Positions 8,796 through 18,219 of a stretch of 64,000 bases of DNA are shown here, piece after piece. This stretch comes from Ureibacillus massiliensis 4400831 = CIP 108448 = CCUG 49529. Lineage in GTDB: Bacteria > Bacillota > Bacilli > Bacillales_A > Planococcaceae. Each line of letters opens with the position of its first letter. Position 1 is the first letter of the stretch. The notes beneath the pieces were generated by a model that was given only the letters and a program-made list of their open reading frames with translations, made no database searches and was not told the DNA's origin. Location of the stretch: the NCBI RefSeq assembly GCF_000772965.1, contig NZ_JPVQ01000011.1:38024-102023 (forward strand), in the 5' to 3' direction. A program made the position numbers and the translations under genes.

Positions 8796-11220
8796 TCCAT
8801 TCGTTGGAATCACCGGGATCAAGTGATGGGAGGGTTCCAATAACGCCGAATACGCTGTCGGTTACTTCAATATTGGTAAGCGTCACATCACCAGTATTTG
8901 TTACGATGAATTTAAATTGCGGTGTTACTCCGTCTGGAAGCAACGGTCCTGGAGACGTATCGGCTTCCTGCCATGTTGCTCCATTATCTACCGAAACATA
9001 TTTCTCAATGGTGATGGAAGGGATGACGCCAAACCAATATGTCGAATTGGTGTCAGAGAGAGTATTGCCGTCATATTCACCAGTTACCGTTGCGGCATTC
9101 ACGTTTTGTCCAAGCACCCAGGTACCGACAATAATCCAACTAGCTGAATCTCCCGGTGGCAGAACGGGCATGGTCCCAACAAAACCGTATATATCGTCCG
9201 TTACTTGGACATTGGTTAAGGTTACGTCTCCCACATTAGTAACTGTAACTCTAAACAAAGGATTGGTCCCTATGGCAACATTTAATCCTGGAGGTGTATC
9301 CGCGTCATACCAGGTAATCCCGTTATCGTTAGATACCTCTTTTATTATATTAATTTCTGGCTGTGGAGCTTCTTCGCCGAACCAATATGCGACATCAGCA
9401 TCGGATACTCCTTCGTCAGATGTTGCTGTTGCAATATTCATTTGATTCCCAAGTGCCCATGTACCAACAACTATTGTGGATGATGATTCACCGGGGGCTA
9501 AACTTGCGATTGGTCCAAGCACTAAGCCATAAACATTGTCATTTACTATAACATTGGTCAACGTGATATTGCCCGTATTAACAACTGTGAATTGAAATTG
9601 TGGATCTGTGCCTTGTGGTACAGGTGGGCCTACAGGAGCATTTGCTTCAAACCATGTGACCCCATTATCTGGTGAAACGTATTTGTCTACTTCAATGGAC
9701 GGTGCGGCCGCTTCAACCCCAAACCAAAATGCCGTGTTCTCATGGGTAACCCCCTGATCACATGTTGCCGTCGCAATATTGGACTGCTGGCCAAGTGCCC
9801 ATGTGCCGTTAATTGTTACTGTTTCCGATTCGCCGGGGTTCAAATCCGTTGGACCGATAACCGTTAAATAAACATTATCCGTCACGGTAACATTGGTCAA
9901 CGTAACATTTCCTGTGTTTGTAACTGTAAATCGAAACTGCGGATTGTTGGGAAAAACTACATTCGGGCCTGGAAGCTTGTTTGCATCGAACCATGTAACC
10001 CCATTGTCTGGCGATACTTCCTTTTTCACGGTAATCGCCGGAAGTGCCGCTTCCACACCTACCCAATATGTCGAATTGGTGTCAGAGAAGGTATTGCCGT
10101 CATATTCACCAGTTGCCGTCGCGGTATTCACGTTTTGACCAAGTACCCATGTTCCATCGAAAATGAATTGGTCCGAAGCGGACTTCTCCAGTGTAGCTAT
10201 TGTTCCAATTAAACCGTAAACATCGTCCGTAACTATAACATTGGTTAGTGTAGCAGTTCCATTATTTGTAACAGTGAAACGAAAACGCGGATTTGTGTTA
10301 GAAGGCACATCCGGTCCTGGGGCAGTATCTGCCGAGAACCATGTTACACCATTATCAGGCGAAACCTCTTTTTCTATCGAGATGGAAGCGATTTCAGTTA
10401 AGCATGACTGCGGATCAGGCAGAGTTCCTTCAAACAATTCATTATGACTTTCGGAAGTTCCCGTAAGAGAGTTAAAAATAATATTGCCATTAATTTGGCT
10501 AGATACGGTAGTTGCATCTGCAAATGGGGCCAATACCGAGCCATATATTGCGGTCGTACTATTAGTCCATGTTGCTGCTTGAGGAAAATTCCAAAGGATT
10601 AATCGTGCATCGCTTCGAGTTGCGGTTACTCCATTTCTAAAAATTTGGTAACTACCAAATGCAATGTTTGTTCCTATGACATTGATTAAAACTGTAGAAC
10701 TTAGTGGAGCTACAATATTGATGCCATTCAACTGATTCAGTGACAATCCTGACCCTGCTACATCATTTGCATTTATTTCAAATATATTCAAATCTGGCTC
10801 GGTACCGGTTAGAGTTAATCCCCCAAAGCTTACACTTGCAGTACCAGTTGCCGTCAGATTGCCCCAAAAGGTACTTGCGCATTTTAAATAAGTTGCTTTC
10901 TCTGTAAAATTGATTGGATTCCCAGTTACAAAAGTACCGTTTGGGTTTCCCATAGTATAATTGATTACTGAACTAGATGCTCTTCTGATAGTATTGCCAC
11001 TAAAATTCGAACCACTTGTAACATTTACATTACCGCCAATTACAAAAGAGGCATCCGTTCCAAAGGGTGGTAATGGTGAGATGGAAGCGCCTATTCCGTA
11101 GTTTTGCAAGGTAACATTACCTCCTACGGCTACTCTTCCTTCGGCATCTGTATTGCTCATATTCATATCTTGTATCACAAACACATTGTAAATGCCTATT
11201 GGTCCAAGGTTTACTGCCAT
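8788..11220 (-). CDS. Choice-of-anchor A repeat adhesin, C-terminally truncated
   Basis: 810 residues. The first ~270 residues form a choice-of-anchor A domain (AEGRVAVGGNV, VIGGNVNV, and later YGSVLAPFA). From about 278 follow five repeats of ~113 residues of the DUF11/DUF7507 conserved-repeat type, each opening with a variant of KEVSPDNGVTWF and holding PQFRFTVTNTG-x-x-TLTN and GTWALGQ. Repeat 5 stops abruptly at DPGDSNEWII, just before the expected GTW segment; the stop codon comes from the IS256-remnant junction, so the native protein was longer. There is no signal peptide, which fits a spore-surface rather than a secreted role (inference). AAGGAGGG precedes the start. Two small genes of a spore-like family lie just upstream on the same strand. 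Confidence 0.8.
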   Translation of the reverse strand: MAVNLGPIGIYNVFVIQDMNMSNTDAEGRVAVGGNVTLQNYGIGASISPLPPFGTDASFVIGGNVNVTSGSNFSGNTIRRASSSVINYTMGNPNGTFVTGNPINFTEKATYLKCASTFWGNLTATGTASVSFGGLTLTGTEPDLNIFEINANDVAGSGLSLNQLNGINIVAPLSSTVLINVIGTNIAFGSYQIFRNGVTATRSDARLILWNFPQAATWTNSTTAIYGSVLAPFADATTVSSQINGNIIFNSLTGTSESHNELFEGTLPDPQSCLTEIASISIEKEVSPDNGVTWFSADTAPGPDVPSNTNPRFRFTVTNNGTATLTNVIVTDDVYGLIGTIATLEKSASDQFIFDGTWVLGQNVNTATATGEYDGNTFSDTNSTYWVGVEAALPAITVKKEVSPDNGVTWFDANKLPGPNVVFPNNPQFRFTVTNTGNVTLTNVTVTDNVYLTVIGPTDLNPGESETVTINGTWALGQQSNIATATCDQGVTHENTAFWFGVEAAAPSIEVDKYVSPDNGVTWFEANAPVGPPVPQGTDPQFQFTVVNTGNITLTNVIVNDNVYGLVLGPIASLAPGESSSTIVVGTWALGNQMNIATATSDEGVSDADVAYWFGEEAPQPEINIIKEVSNDNGITWYDADTPPGLNVAIGTNPLFRVTVTNVGDVTLTNVQVTDDIYGFVGTMPVLPPGDSASWIIVGTWVLGQNVNAATVTGEYDGNTLSDTNSTYWFGVIPSITIEKYVSVDNGATWQEADTSPGPLLPDGVTPQFKFIVTNTGDVTLTNIEVTDSVFGVIGTLPSLDPGDSNEWII

Positions 11221-11359
11221 TTTTCCATTCCCTCCTTTTCAACGAAAATCGAGCCAATAATCGTCATATTACGAACATCGTTGAGGTTATAGTGAAACCT
11301 TTTCTGAATGTTACTCCATTTAACAGGAGTGTTAATGCAGTTTAAATTCGTTGACATTA

Positions 11360-11761
11360 TTACATTCCTCCCGTTGTATGATAATATGCACTGTCGCTGG
11401 CGTAGTAGGTGTTGCCTTCGAATACGGCCGTTACGCTTGCAGTATTAACGTGTATGCCAAGCTGTTCATAATTGATGAGATCCTCGAGTTGGAACTGAAG
11501 AAGTATCTGGGTTTTAATAGTATCTTTGAGCGTCTGATTCACCGAATTGTTGATTTTCAATAAATCATCAATTGTAGCGGGCTCTGGTGGGGTTTGCCCG
11601 TCAAGTGTTCCAAGGACATACTGAATCTTTTCAGCTTCGGCGTTGATGATATGAGACAATCCTAATTCTTCCAATGCTATGGACGCCAACAAAAGATTGA
11701 TGACGCTATCTCGGTTAATATTGATATGTGGAGTTACATTAGGCATGTTTGGAAATGACAT
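11360..11761 (-). CDS. Small spore-surface-like protein, paralogue 1
   Basis: 133 residues. The N-terminal ~100 residues match the two paralogues in this window at 11,898 and 24,697: an opening MS-x-PN-x-PN-x-T-x-x-I-x-I, then INLLLASIALEELGLSHIIN and AEAEKIQYVLGTL. I know this family from spore formers, often near collagen-like or glycosylated surface proteins, but I cannot name a function. The helical core is amphipathic with no transmembrane segment. The tail (VTAVFEGNTYYASDSAYY) differs from its paralogues. AAAGGAG precedes the ATG. It is probably co-transcribed with the adhesin gene downstream. Confidence 0.7.
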   Translation of the reverse strand: MSFPNMPNVTPHININRDSVINLLLASIALEELGLSHIINAEAEKIQYVLGTLDGQTPPEPATIDDLLKINNSVNQTLKDTIKTQILLQFQLEDLINYEQLGIHVNTASVTAVFEGNTYYASDSAYYHTTGGM

Positions 11762-11897
11762 AATTGGACTCCTTTCTATTTGGTTTTTATATCACAAGAT
11801 GTTTTTTCGACATTGGTTCAACGCTCAAAACTAAATGAATAACAAGGCGGTGCATATGTGTCTGCTTATCTACTCATTAAAATTTGCAATTACAAAG

Positions 11898-12230
11898 TTA
11901 TGGCGTCCCGGTAGTCGTCGTTGTGGATGTCGAAATGGATAGCGTATCTTTCAACTTAAAATGAAGAAGCATTTGGTTTTTAATGACGTTTCTCAATGTT
12001 TGACTAACCGACTCATTGATTCCTAGAAGTTCATCAATCGTCGGGGGCGTAGTGGGGGGATTCTGTCCTCTGAGCGTTCCAAGGGCATACTGAATCTTTT
12101 CAGCTTCGGCGTTGATGATATGAGAAAGCCCCAGTTCCTCAAAGGCCACGGAAGCAAGCAAAAGATTGACAGAATCTTCAAGAGTGATACTGATGGTTGC
12201 ATTTATGTTAGGTATATTGGGCATTGACAT
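11898..12230 (-). CDS. Small spore-surface-like protein, paralogue 2
   Basis: About 110 residues starting MSMPNIPNI; the ATG at 12,230 is chosen because AAAGGAGGA sits just upstream, rather than the earlier in-frame codon that would add seven residues. It shares the LLLASVAFEELGLSHIIN core and AEKIQYALGTLRG with paralogue 1 (11,360-11,761) and ends in a serine/threonine-rich tail (TSTTTTTGTP), a plausible glycosylation target. Function is unknown. It is first of three minus-strand genes that run toward the adhesin. Confidence 0.7.
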   Translation of the reverse strand: MSMPNIPNINATISITLEDSVNLLLASVAFEELGLSHIINAEAEKIQYALGTLRGQNPPTTPPTIDELLGINESVSQTLRNVIKNQMLLHFKLKDTLSISTSTTTTTGTP

Positions 12231-12428
12231 AGAGTAAATTCCTCCTTTCAAGTATTAATGCTTAATGATATCTCACGCTTTCAAACATAGAATCAAATCT
12301 ATAACGATTATTAAAGCAGATGAGATATATGACACTCAGTGAAAGTGTTTATGCTATATTATGTCAATGTTGACTATGTGATTGTGCTGTCGTCTATCAT
12401 GTAACAGTTTGACAAGTAAAGAAGTTTA
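12231..12428. other. Gap at the left prophage side
   Basis: No gene. On the minus strand, CATATATCT (12,323-12,331) resembles a sigma-K -10 box upstream of the 12,230 gene, but it has two mismatches at the end and no convincing -35. No attachment site could be recognised. Confidence 0.3.
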
Positions 12429-12662
12429 ATGATTAAAGGCATACTAGATTTAGATAAGAACTATTTATCAGAAAAAATAGTAAGTGATATGGCAAAAGGA
12501 AATGATGATTTTACTGATCTGTTTCATAATGAATTTAAGATGTTGACGGACATTGGAAATAAATATCGTATACGACATCATGAGATTGAAATAACTAAAT
12601 TCCGTTATTATGACTATCTTTTTAATTGTTGTTTAGCACTAATTACACGAGCTATAAAATAG
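12429..12662 (+). CDS. Unrecognised 77-residue protein or gene fragment
   Basis: 77 residues with an acidic-aromatic composition and the stretch DLFHNEFKMLTDIGNKYR followed by IRHHE. There is no strong ribosome site (only AAAGAAG), and it looks like the C-terminal part of a longer helical protein. I do not recognise it with confidence. It lies at the probable left boundary of the prophage and could be a fragment left by the deletion or insertion that set that boundary. Confidence 0.35.
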   Translation: MIKGILDLDKNYLSEKIVSDMAKGNDDFTDLFHNEFKMLTDIGNKYRIRHHEIEITKFRYYDYLFNCCLALITRAIK

Positions 12663-12832
12663 TTGAAGGACTATGTAATATTTTTAATAAAGAAAAATTC
12701 CGCAAAATCATAGATGTATCGTGAGGCTGAAATAAAAATCAAACTACATATTCTTGCATTTACAATGTGATGACATTACGAAAGATTTGGAAAGGAAATT
12801 CTTTAGATCAATTCCAATTTGTCAAGGAACTT

Positions 12833-13579
12833 ATGAGCACAATGCATTTTGTTACAGATATAGTGGATATGTTTCTGGAAACGGATTCAAATGACATTCA
12901 TTCTAAACTTCCGAAATATGATAAATGGTTTCCAAGAATGTGTGAGTATGGATTTGTGGAGGGTACGGACTTTTCGACATTTCTGTCGGAAAGTACAGGT
13001 GGAAGACCAGCTGTTGACCACCAAATAACAATTGATATGGCAAAAGAGCTATGCATGATACAGCGTACTCCAAAAGGAAAACAATGCCGCGGGTACTTTC
13101 TTGAAATTGAAAGACGATGGAACTCTCCAGAAGCAATCATGGCAAGGGCACTTCAGATTGCCAATCAACAGCTAACACAAGTAAGGAAACAAAATAAAGT
13201 GCTTGAAGGTACAGTTGCTGTTCAGAATCAGCAAATTGCAGAAATGAAACCGAAAGTGTCTTATTACGATGTGGTTTTAAATTGCAAAGACCTCATTTCC
13301 ACATCAGCAATCGCCAAAGATTATGGTAAGTCAGCTATTTGGATGAACCGCTATCTTAATAAAAAGGGCATCCAATTTAAACAAGGCGGCATTTGGCTTT
13401 TATATCAGAAGTATGCGGAAAAAGGATACACCAGTACTAAGACACATAACTACCTTGGCAGTAACGGGCAACAGCATACAAAGGTCCATACATATTGGAC
13501 ACAAAAAGGCAGACTCTTCATTTACGAACTGATGAAGGCAGACGGTATTTTGCCTCAAATAGAAATGGAGGGTGTGTAA
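12833..13579 (+). CDS. Phage antirepressor (AntA plus ANT/KilAC domains)
   Basis: About 248 residues from the ATG at 12,833, which has AAGGA close upstream; an in-frame ATG at 12,767 would add 22 residues but lacks a ribosome site. The AntA-like domain (about 30-110) carries KWFPRMCEYGFVEGTDF and DMAKELCMIQRTPKGKQCR. The C-terminal ANT domain (about 140-245) ends KGRLFIYELMKADGILP. Antirepressors inactivate or compete with the lysogenic repressor to allow induction. The segment before KWFPRM is unlike the usual AntA N-terminus, so the gene may be a mosaic. The stop overlaps the next start. Confidence 0.85.
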   Translation: MSTMHFVTDIVDMFLETDSNDIHSKLPKYDKWFPRMCEYGFVEGTDFSTFLSESTGGRPAVDHQITIDMAKELCMIQRTPKGKQCRGYFLEIERRWNSPEAIMARALQIANQQLTQVRKQNKVLEGTVAVQNQQIAEMKPKVSYYDVVLNCKDLISTSAIAKDYGKSAIWMNRYLNKKGIQFKQGGIWLLYQKYAEKGYTSTKTHNYLGSNGQQHTKVHTYWTQKGRLFIYELMKADGILPQIEMEGV

Positions 13580-14013
13580 TGGGAATCAACAAATTTAACC
13601 ATGAAGGATACCATGACCCAACTCCCCATGAAGCACTGACCAACATAATGAGAAAGGAAAAGGCAGAGAAAAAATCTGCCTTTAAGCCGCTTGTATATAT
13701 CTGTTCTCCCTATTCCGGTGATGTAGAAGAAAACGTTAAAAAGGCTCGTAGTTTTTGCAGGTTTGCCTTGGAAAGTAACTGTATTCCAATTGCTCCCCAC
13801 CTTATGTTTCCACAGTTTATGGATGATGAAAATCCAGAGGAACGGGAGCTTGCCATATTTATGGACATTGTGCTCATGGGCAAATGTTCCGAGGTGTGGG
13901 TGCTGGGCAATACCATCTCAAACGGTATGGAGAGGGAAATTGAAGTCGCCAAGAAACGCAGACAAACGGTTAGATATTTTAGTCCGGAGCATGAGGAGGT
14001 CGAAAGTTTATGA
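13579..14013 (+). CDS. DUF4406-like, nucleoside deoxyribosyltransferase-fold protein
   Basis: 144 residues; GGAGGG precedes the ATG, whose A is the last base of the previous stop. VYICSPYSGDVEENVKKAR and later MGKCSEVWVLG followed by GMEREIEVAKK match the phage family annotated DUF4406/DUF7768, which has a nucleoside 2-deoxyribosyltransferase-like fold. Phages may use it in nucleotide metabolism, but the reaction is unproven. It overlaps the VapE gene by four bases. Confidence 0.75.
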   Translation: MGINKFNHEGYHDPTPHEALTNIMRKEKAEKKSAFKPLVYICSPYSGDVEENVKKARSFCRFALESNCIPIAPHLMFPQFMDDENPEERELAIFMDIVLMGKCSEVWVLGNTISNGMEREIEVAKKRRQTVRYFSPEHEEVESL

Positions 14014-16376
14014 AAATTGCAGTAGGCAATAGCCGGATGGATAGAAAATGGAAAAACAAAGATATATCCTGGGAGGATTTTTGCTCCCGTGTAAAGACAA
14101 CACAACGTACTACAGAAACGGTAGAGGAATATCGGAAACTTAAAAAAGGTCAACAAGATGATATCAAAGACGTGGGTGGCTTTGTCGGAGGACATTTAAA
14201 AGAAGGAAGGCGAAAGAAGGGCAATGTTCTATGTCGCTCTTTGCTTACCCTTGATATGGATTACGGTAGACCGGATATTTGGGAACAAATCTCAATACTT
14301 TTCGATTTCAAATGTTGTGTTTACTCCACCCATAAGCACACACCGGAAAATCCGAGACTCAGACTTATCGTTCCTCTTGCTCGTGAGATCAGTGAAGAAG
14401 AATATGCAGCCGTTGGACGTATGGTGGCAAAAGAAATTGGTATGGACCTTTTCGATGATACGACATATGAAGCACATCGCCTTATGTATTGGCCATCCAC
14501 TTCCTCTAATGGTGAATTTGTCTACGAAGAGCAGGATGGAGCATTACTTGACCCGGATGTTTATCTTTCAAAATATCAAAACTGGCGGGATACATCAACT
14601 TGGCCGGTATCAAGCAGGCAGTCTGAAGTGATTAATCGAAGTCTGAAAGAACAAGCAGATCCGCTTTTAAAGGAAGGTGTGGTAGGAACATTCTGTCGTG
14701 CCTATTTCGTTCGTGAAGCTATAGAAAAATTCTTAGGTGCTGTTTATGCCCCCTCTGCTATGGAAGGACGGTACGATTATATTCCAGCTGACAGCAGTGC
14801 GGGTGTGATTATCTATGATGATAAATTTGCATACAGCCACCATGCCACAGACCCAGCAAGCAGCCTGCTCCTCAATGCTTTTGATCTTGTTCGTATTCAT
14901 AAATTTGGTTCTTTAGATGATAAAGCTTCTACCACCACGGTTCCTGGTAAGATGCCATCTTTTGTGGCAATGTGCGAGTTTGCTATAAAAGATGAAGCGG
15001 TAAAAGCTGAGTTCGCAAAGGAAAGACAGGCTCAGGCTGAAGAGGAGTTTAGTGATGAGGATTGGCAGACAGCTTTGGAATTGGATAAGCAAGGCCGAAT
15101 AAAAGACACATTGGATAACATCGTTCTGATTATTCGGCATGATGAGAATTTACAGCATATCGCTTTCAACTGCCACCGTGATGGGATTGATGCCAAAGGT
15201 GGTCTGCCTTGGGAACAGATCAAGGCTGGTTGGAATGATTCGGATAACGCGCTTCTTAAGGTGTACTTAAGCAGTAAATACGGAGTCTATTCCCCTACCA
15301 AGACCAAAGATGCTGTGTTAGCTGTAGCGTCAGAACGAGCCTACCATCCTGTTAAGGAATATCTGGACTCCCTGCCAAAATGGGATGGTATTAGCCGAGT
15401 AGATAATCTATTAATTGATTATTTCGGTGCAACAGATAATTCCTATACAAAAGCAGTCATACGCAAAACGATGGTTGCAGCGGTAGCCCGTATTTATAGA
15501 CCAGGTACAAAGTTTGATAGTGTTCTTATCTTAAACGGTCCTCAAGGAATCGGTAAATCAACCTTCTTTGCTAAGCTTGCTGGAGACTGGTTTTCAGACA
15601 GTTTGACTATTACAGATATGAAGGATAAATCCGGGGCTGAGAAACTTCAGGGATATTGGTTGCTGGAACTAGGAGAGCTTGCTGGAATGCGTAAGACGGA
15701 TGTGGAGGTTGTGAAGTCCTTTATTTCAAGGGCAGATGATAAGTACCGTGCAAGTTATGGGGTCAACGTCGAAAGCCATCCCCGTCAATGCGTGATTGTA
15801 GGTTCTACCAATGCGGAAAGCGGTTTTCTTCGTGATATTACGGGCAACCGCAGATTTTGGCCAGTCCGCATTAGTGGTAACAGTAGAAAGAAAGCTTGGC
15901 AGATGACTAAAGAAGAAGTACAGCAGATTTGGGCAGAGGCACTAGTATTATATGAGAAGGGCGAAAAACTCTACCTTGAAGGTGATGATGTATCCATGGC
16001 AACTAGTGAACAGGCAGATGCTATGGAAACAGATGAACGAGAAGGACTGGTTCGTACTTACTTGGATACGCTCTTGCCGGATGATTGGGACACGATGTCT
16101 TTGTACGAGCGTAGAAATTTTCTCGGCGGTAGCGAATTTGGCGGCGGCACCCGTGTTGGAACCGTAAAAAGGACCCTTGTCTGTAATATGGAAATTTGGT
16201 GTGAGTGTTTCGGTAAAGAGGCATCCATGCTAAAGCCTTCAGATTCCTATGCCATCGGTGCCATTATGAGAAAGATCAGTGAGTGGAACAAGTACACTGG
16301 GAACAAGAATGGTGTTGTGACGTTTCCTGTCTACGGAAAGCAACGAGCTTATTCCCGAGTCGAGGAACAACGCTAA
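14010..16376 (+). CDS. VapE-type phage primase-helicase
   Basis: 788 residues. The N-terminal part (about 1-200) has primase-polymerase-like motifs (LTLDMDY; later YEAHRLMYWPS). The C-terminal part (about 440-740) is the virulence-associated E helicase domain, with Walker A GPQGIGKST at about 509-517 and later RRFWPVRI. Such proteins replicate phage DNA. It follows the DUF4406-like gene by overlapping ATGA and precedes a 220-bp non-coding region with repeated GGAACAAG boxes that could be its origin. The intergenic arrangement points to one early operon. Confidence 0.88.
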   Translation: MKIAVGNSRMDRKWKNKDISWEDFCSRVKTTQRTTETVEEYRKLKKGQQDDIKDVGGFVGGHLKEGRRKKGNVLCRSLLTLDMDYGRPDIWEQISILFDFKCCVYSTHKHTPENPRLRLIVPLAREISEEEYAAVGRMVAKEIGMDLFDDTTYEAHRLMYWPSTSSNGEFVYEEQDGALLDPDVYLSKYQNWRDTSTWPVSSRQSEVINRSLKEQADPLLKEGVVGTFCRAYFVREAIEKFLGAVYAPSAMEGRYDYIPADSSAGVIIYDDKFAYSHHATDPASSLLLNAFDLVRIHKFGSLDDKASTTTVPGKMPSFVAMCEFAIKDEAVKAEFAKERQAQAEEEFSDEDWQTALELDKQGRIKDTLDNIVLIIRHDENLQHIAFNCHRDGIDAKGGLPWEQIKAGWNDSDNALLKVYLSSKYGVYSPTKTKDAVLAVASERAYHPVKEYLDSLPKWDGISRVDNLLIDYFGATDNSYTKAVIRKTMVAAVARIYRPGTKFDSVLILNGPQGIGKSTFFAKLAGDWFSDSLTITDMKDKSGAEKLQGYWLLELGELAGMRKTDVEVVKSFISRADDKYRASYGVNVESHPRQCVIVGSTNAESGFLRDITGNRRFWPVRISGNSRKKAWQMTKEEVQQIWAEALVLYEKGEKLYLEGDDVSMATSEQADAMETDEREGLVRTYLDTLLPDDWDTMSLYERRNFLGGSEFGGGTRVGTVKRTLVCNMEIWCECFGKEASMLKPSDSYAIGAIMRKISEWNKYTGNKNGVVTFPVYGKQRAYSRVEEQR

Positions 16377-16595
16377 GTTGTACCTTACCTTGTTCCCATA
16401 CTCTTTCTTTCCCTAAAGCTAGTAATGATAAGGAAAATCAACGGTTCGGAACAAGTGGAACAAGAAGTATCCTATTTATTTATAAATAGTAAAAAGAAGT
16501 AATAGTAGCCTGTGCATACACGCATACGCGCGCGTATAGGAAAATTGGGTCAAAGTTGTTTTCTTGTTCCGAGCCTTTTTATATGGGAGGTATTT
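16377..16595. other. Candidate phage replication origin or regulatory region
   Basis: A non-coding gap directly after the primase-helicase gene. It carries four copies of GGAACAAG in mixed orientation: CTTGTTCCC at 16,389, CGGAACAAG at 16,447, TGGAACAAG at 16,456 and CTTGTTCCG at 16,563. Between them lie an AT-rich run (about 16,471-16,505) and 28 bases of strictly alternating pyrimidine and purine at 16,511-16,538. Iterons plus an AT-rich stretch beside the replicase are the usual make-up of a phage origin. The function is inferred. Confidence 0.4.
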
Positions 16596-16877
16596 ATGCT
16601 TGAAAAATATATCGAAAAGAAACTGGTGGCTGAGGTAAAAAAGATAGGAGGTATTGCGGCGAAGTTTGTTAGTCCAGGTTTAGATGGAATGCCAGACCGT
16701 CTTGTGCTTTTACCATATGGGAAGATGGCTTTTGTGGAATTAAAGGCTCCCGGAAAGAAACCTCGTCCGTTACAGATTAGAAGAATAAAGCAATTACAGA
16801 AGTTAGGCTTTACCTGCTATGTCATTGATGATGTTAAGCAGATTGGAGGGATACTGGGTGAAATACAATCCTCATAA
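16596..16877 (+). CDS. VRR-NUC domain nuclease
   Basis: 93 residues from the ATG at 16,596, which follows GGGAGG; longer frames upstream run through the non-coding repeats and are rejected. It keeps the PD-(D/E)XK core of VRR-NUC: GGIAAKFVSPGLDGMPDRLV followed by FVELKAPG, where the aspartate and the E-x-K of VELK are the predicted metal ligands. These small phage nucleases nearly always sit before an SNF2-type helicase, as here, and may process replication forks or packaging substrates. The 3' end overlaps the helicase start. Confidence 0.85.
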   Translation: MLEKYIEKKLVAEVKKIGGIAAKFVSPGLDGMPDRLVLLPYGKMAFVELKAPGKKPRPLQIRRIKQLQKLGFTCYVIDDVKQIGGILGEIQSS

Positions 16878-18219
16878 ATATCAGACCTATGCAACGAACT
16901 TCATACTTGAGCATCCCATCGCTGCGGTGTTTTTAGAAATGGGTCTTGGCAAAAGCGTCATTACTCTAACAGCTATATTTGATTTATGTCTTGATAGTTT
17001 TGAAATTGGAAAGGTTCTGGTCATTGCTCCACTTCGGGTAGCAAGGGATACTTGGCCAGCTGAGATAAATAAGTGGGAGCATTTAAAAGGGCTGGAGTTT
17101 TCGGTAGCGATTGGAACAGAGCAGGAGCGATTGGCGGCTCTTAGAAAACCTGCAAGTGTCTACCTTATAAATAGAGAAAATGTGGACTGGTTGGTAAACA
17201 AAAGTGGCATCCCTTTTGACTATGACATGGTGGTAATCGATGAGCTATCATCCTTTAAATCCTATGGTGCAAAAAGATTTAAAAGTTTACTAAAAGTAAG
17301 GCCGAGGGCAAAACGGATCGTGGGTCTTACGGGTACACCCTCCAGTAATGGGTTAATGGATTTGTGGGCAGAGTTTCGTATTCTCGACATGGGTAAAAGA
17401 CTCGGCAGATACATAACTCACTACCGCAATTCCTTTTTTACACCGGATAAACGTAATCAGCAAATCGTATTTTCATATAAACCATTGCCAGGTGCTGAAG
17501 ATGCCATATATCGGCTCATTTCGGATATCACCATTTCCATGAAATCAGTCGATTTTCTGAAAATGCCAGAGTGCGTTATCAATGAAGTGCCCGTGTATCT
17601 GAATGACAAAGAACAATCCGTATATGATCACTTTCGTGAAGAGATGGTTCTTGAGCTTGCCAATGAGGAGATTGATGCCATGAATGCAGCAGTCCTTTCT
17701 GGCAAACTCCTGCAAATGGCAAACGGTGCTGTCTATGATGATGATAAAAATACTCATATTATCCATGACCGCAAGCTGGATGCTCTTGAAGATTTAATCG
17801 AAGGTGCAAACGGCAAACCTGTTCTTATTGCATATTGGTATAATCACGATTTAGAGCGTATTAAAGCAAGATTTAATGTTAGAGAAATTAAAACATCCAA
17901 GGATATCAAGGATTGGAACAACGGCGATATTTCTGTGGCGGTTATCCATCCTGCATCAGCAGGACACGGCCTTAACTTACAAAGTGGTGGTTCAACACTT
18001 ATTTGGTTTGGTCTTACCTGGAGTCTAGAACTCTATCAGCAAACCAATGCAAGACTTTGGAGACAAGGACAAAATGAAACGGTGGTTATCCATCACATTA
18101 TTACTAAAGGAACGATTGATGAAGATGTGATGAGGGCCTTGAAACGAAAGGAAAAGACACAATCTGATCTTATCAATGCGGTCAAAGCAAATCTTGGGAA
18201 AGCGAGGGGTGTTGTATGA
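16858..18219 (+). CDS. SNF2-family phage DNA helicase
   Basis: 453 residues from the GTG at 16,858, supported by GGAGGG seven bases upstream and by overlap with the nuclease gene. Walker A is MGLGKSV (about 26-32), the DExx box is VVIDELSSFK (about 126), motif III is GLTGTPSSNG and motif VI is NARLWRQGQ (about 396-404), the SNF2 arrangement. It is an ATP-driven double-strand DNA translocase that probably works with the VRR-NUC protein. Confidence 0.9.
   Translation: MKYNPHKYQTYATNFILEHPIAAVFLEMGLGKSVITLTAIFDLCLDSFEIGKVLVIAPLRVARDTWPAEINKWEHLKGLEFSVAIGTEQERLAALRKPASVYLINRENVDWLVNKSGIPFDYDMVVIDELSSFKSYGAKRFKSLLKVRPRAKRIVGLTGTPSSNGLMDLWAEFRILDMGKRLGRYITHYRNSFFTPDKRNQQIVFSYKPLPGAEDAIYRLISDITISMKSVDFLKMPECVINEVPVYLNDKEQSVYDHFREEMVLELANEEIDAMNAAVLSGKLLQMANGAVYDDDKNTHIIHDRKLDALEDLIEGANGKPVLIAYWYNHDLERIKARFNVREIKTSKDIKDWNNGDISVAVIHPASAGHGLNLQSGGSTLIWFGLTWSLELYQQTNARLWRQGQNETVVIHHIITKGTIDEDVMRALKRKEKTQSDLINAVKANLGKARGVV

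Noticed and set aside
8804..9445. Long plus-strand open frame opposite the adhesin gene
   Set aside because: It is antisense to a repeat protein with clear domains and a good ribosome site; the frame is open only because of the repeat codon pattern.
16512..16595. Longer N-terminus of the VRR-NUC protein
   Set aside because: The extension runs through the alternating tract and repeat boxes, and GGGAGG supports the ATG at 16,596.
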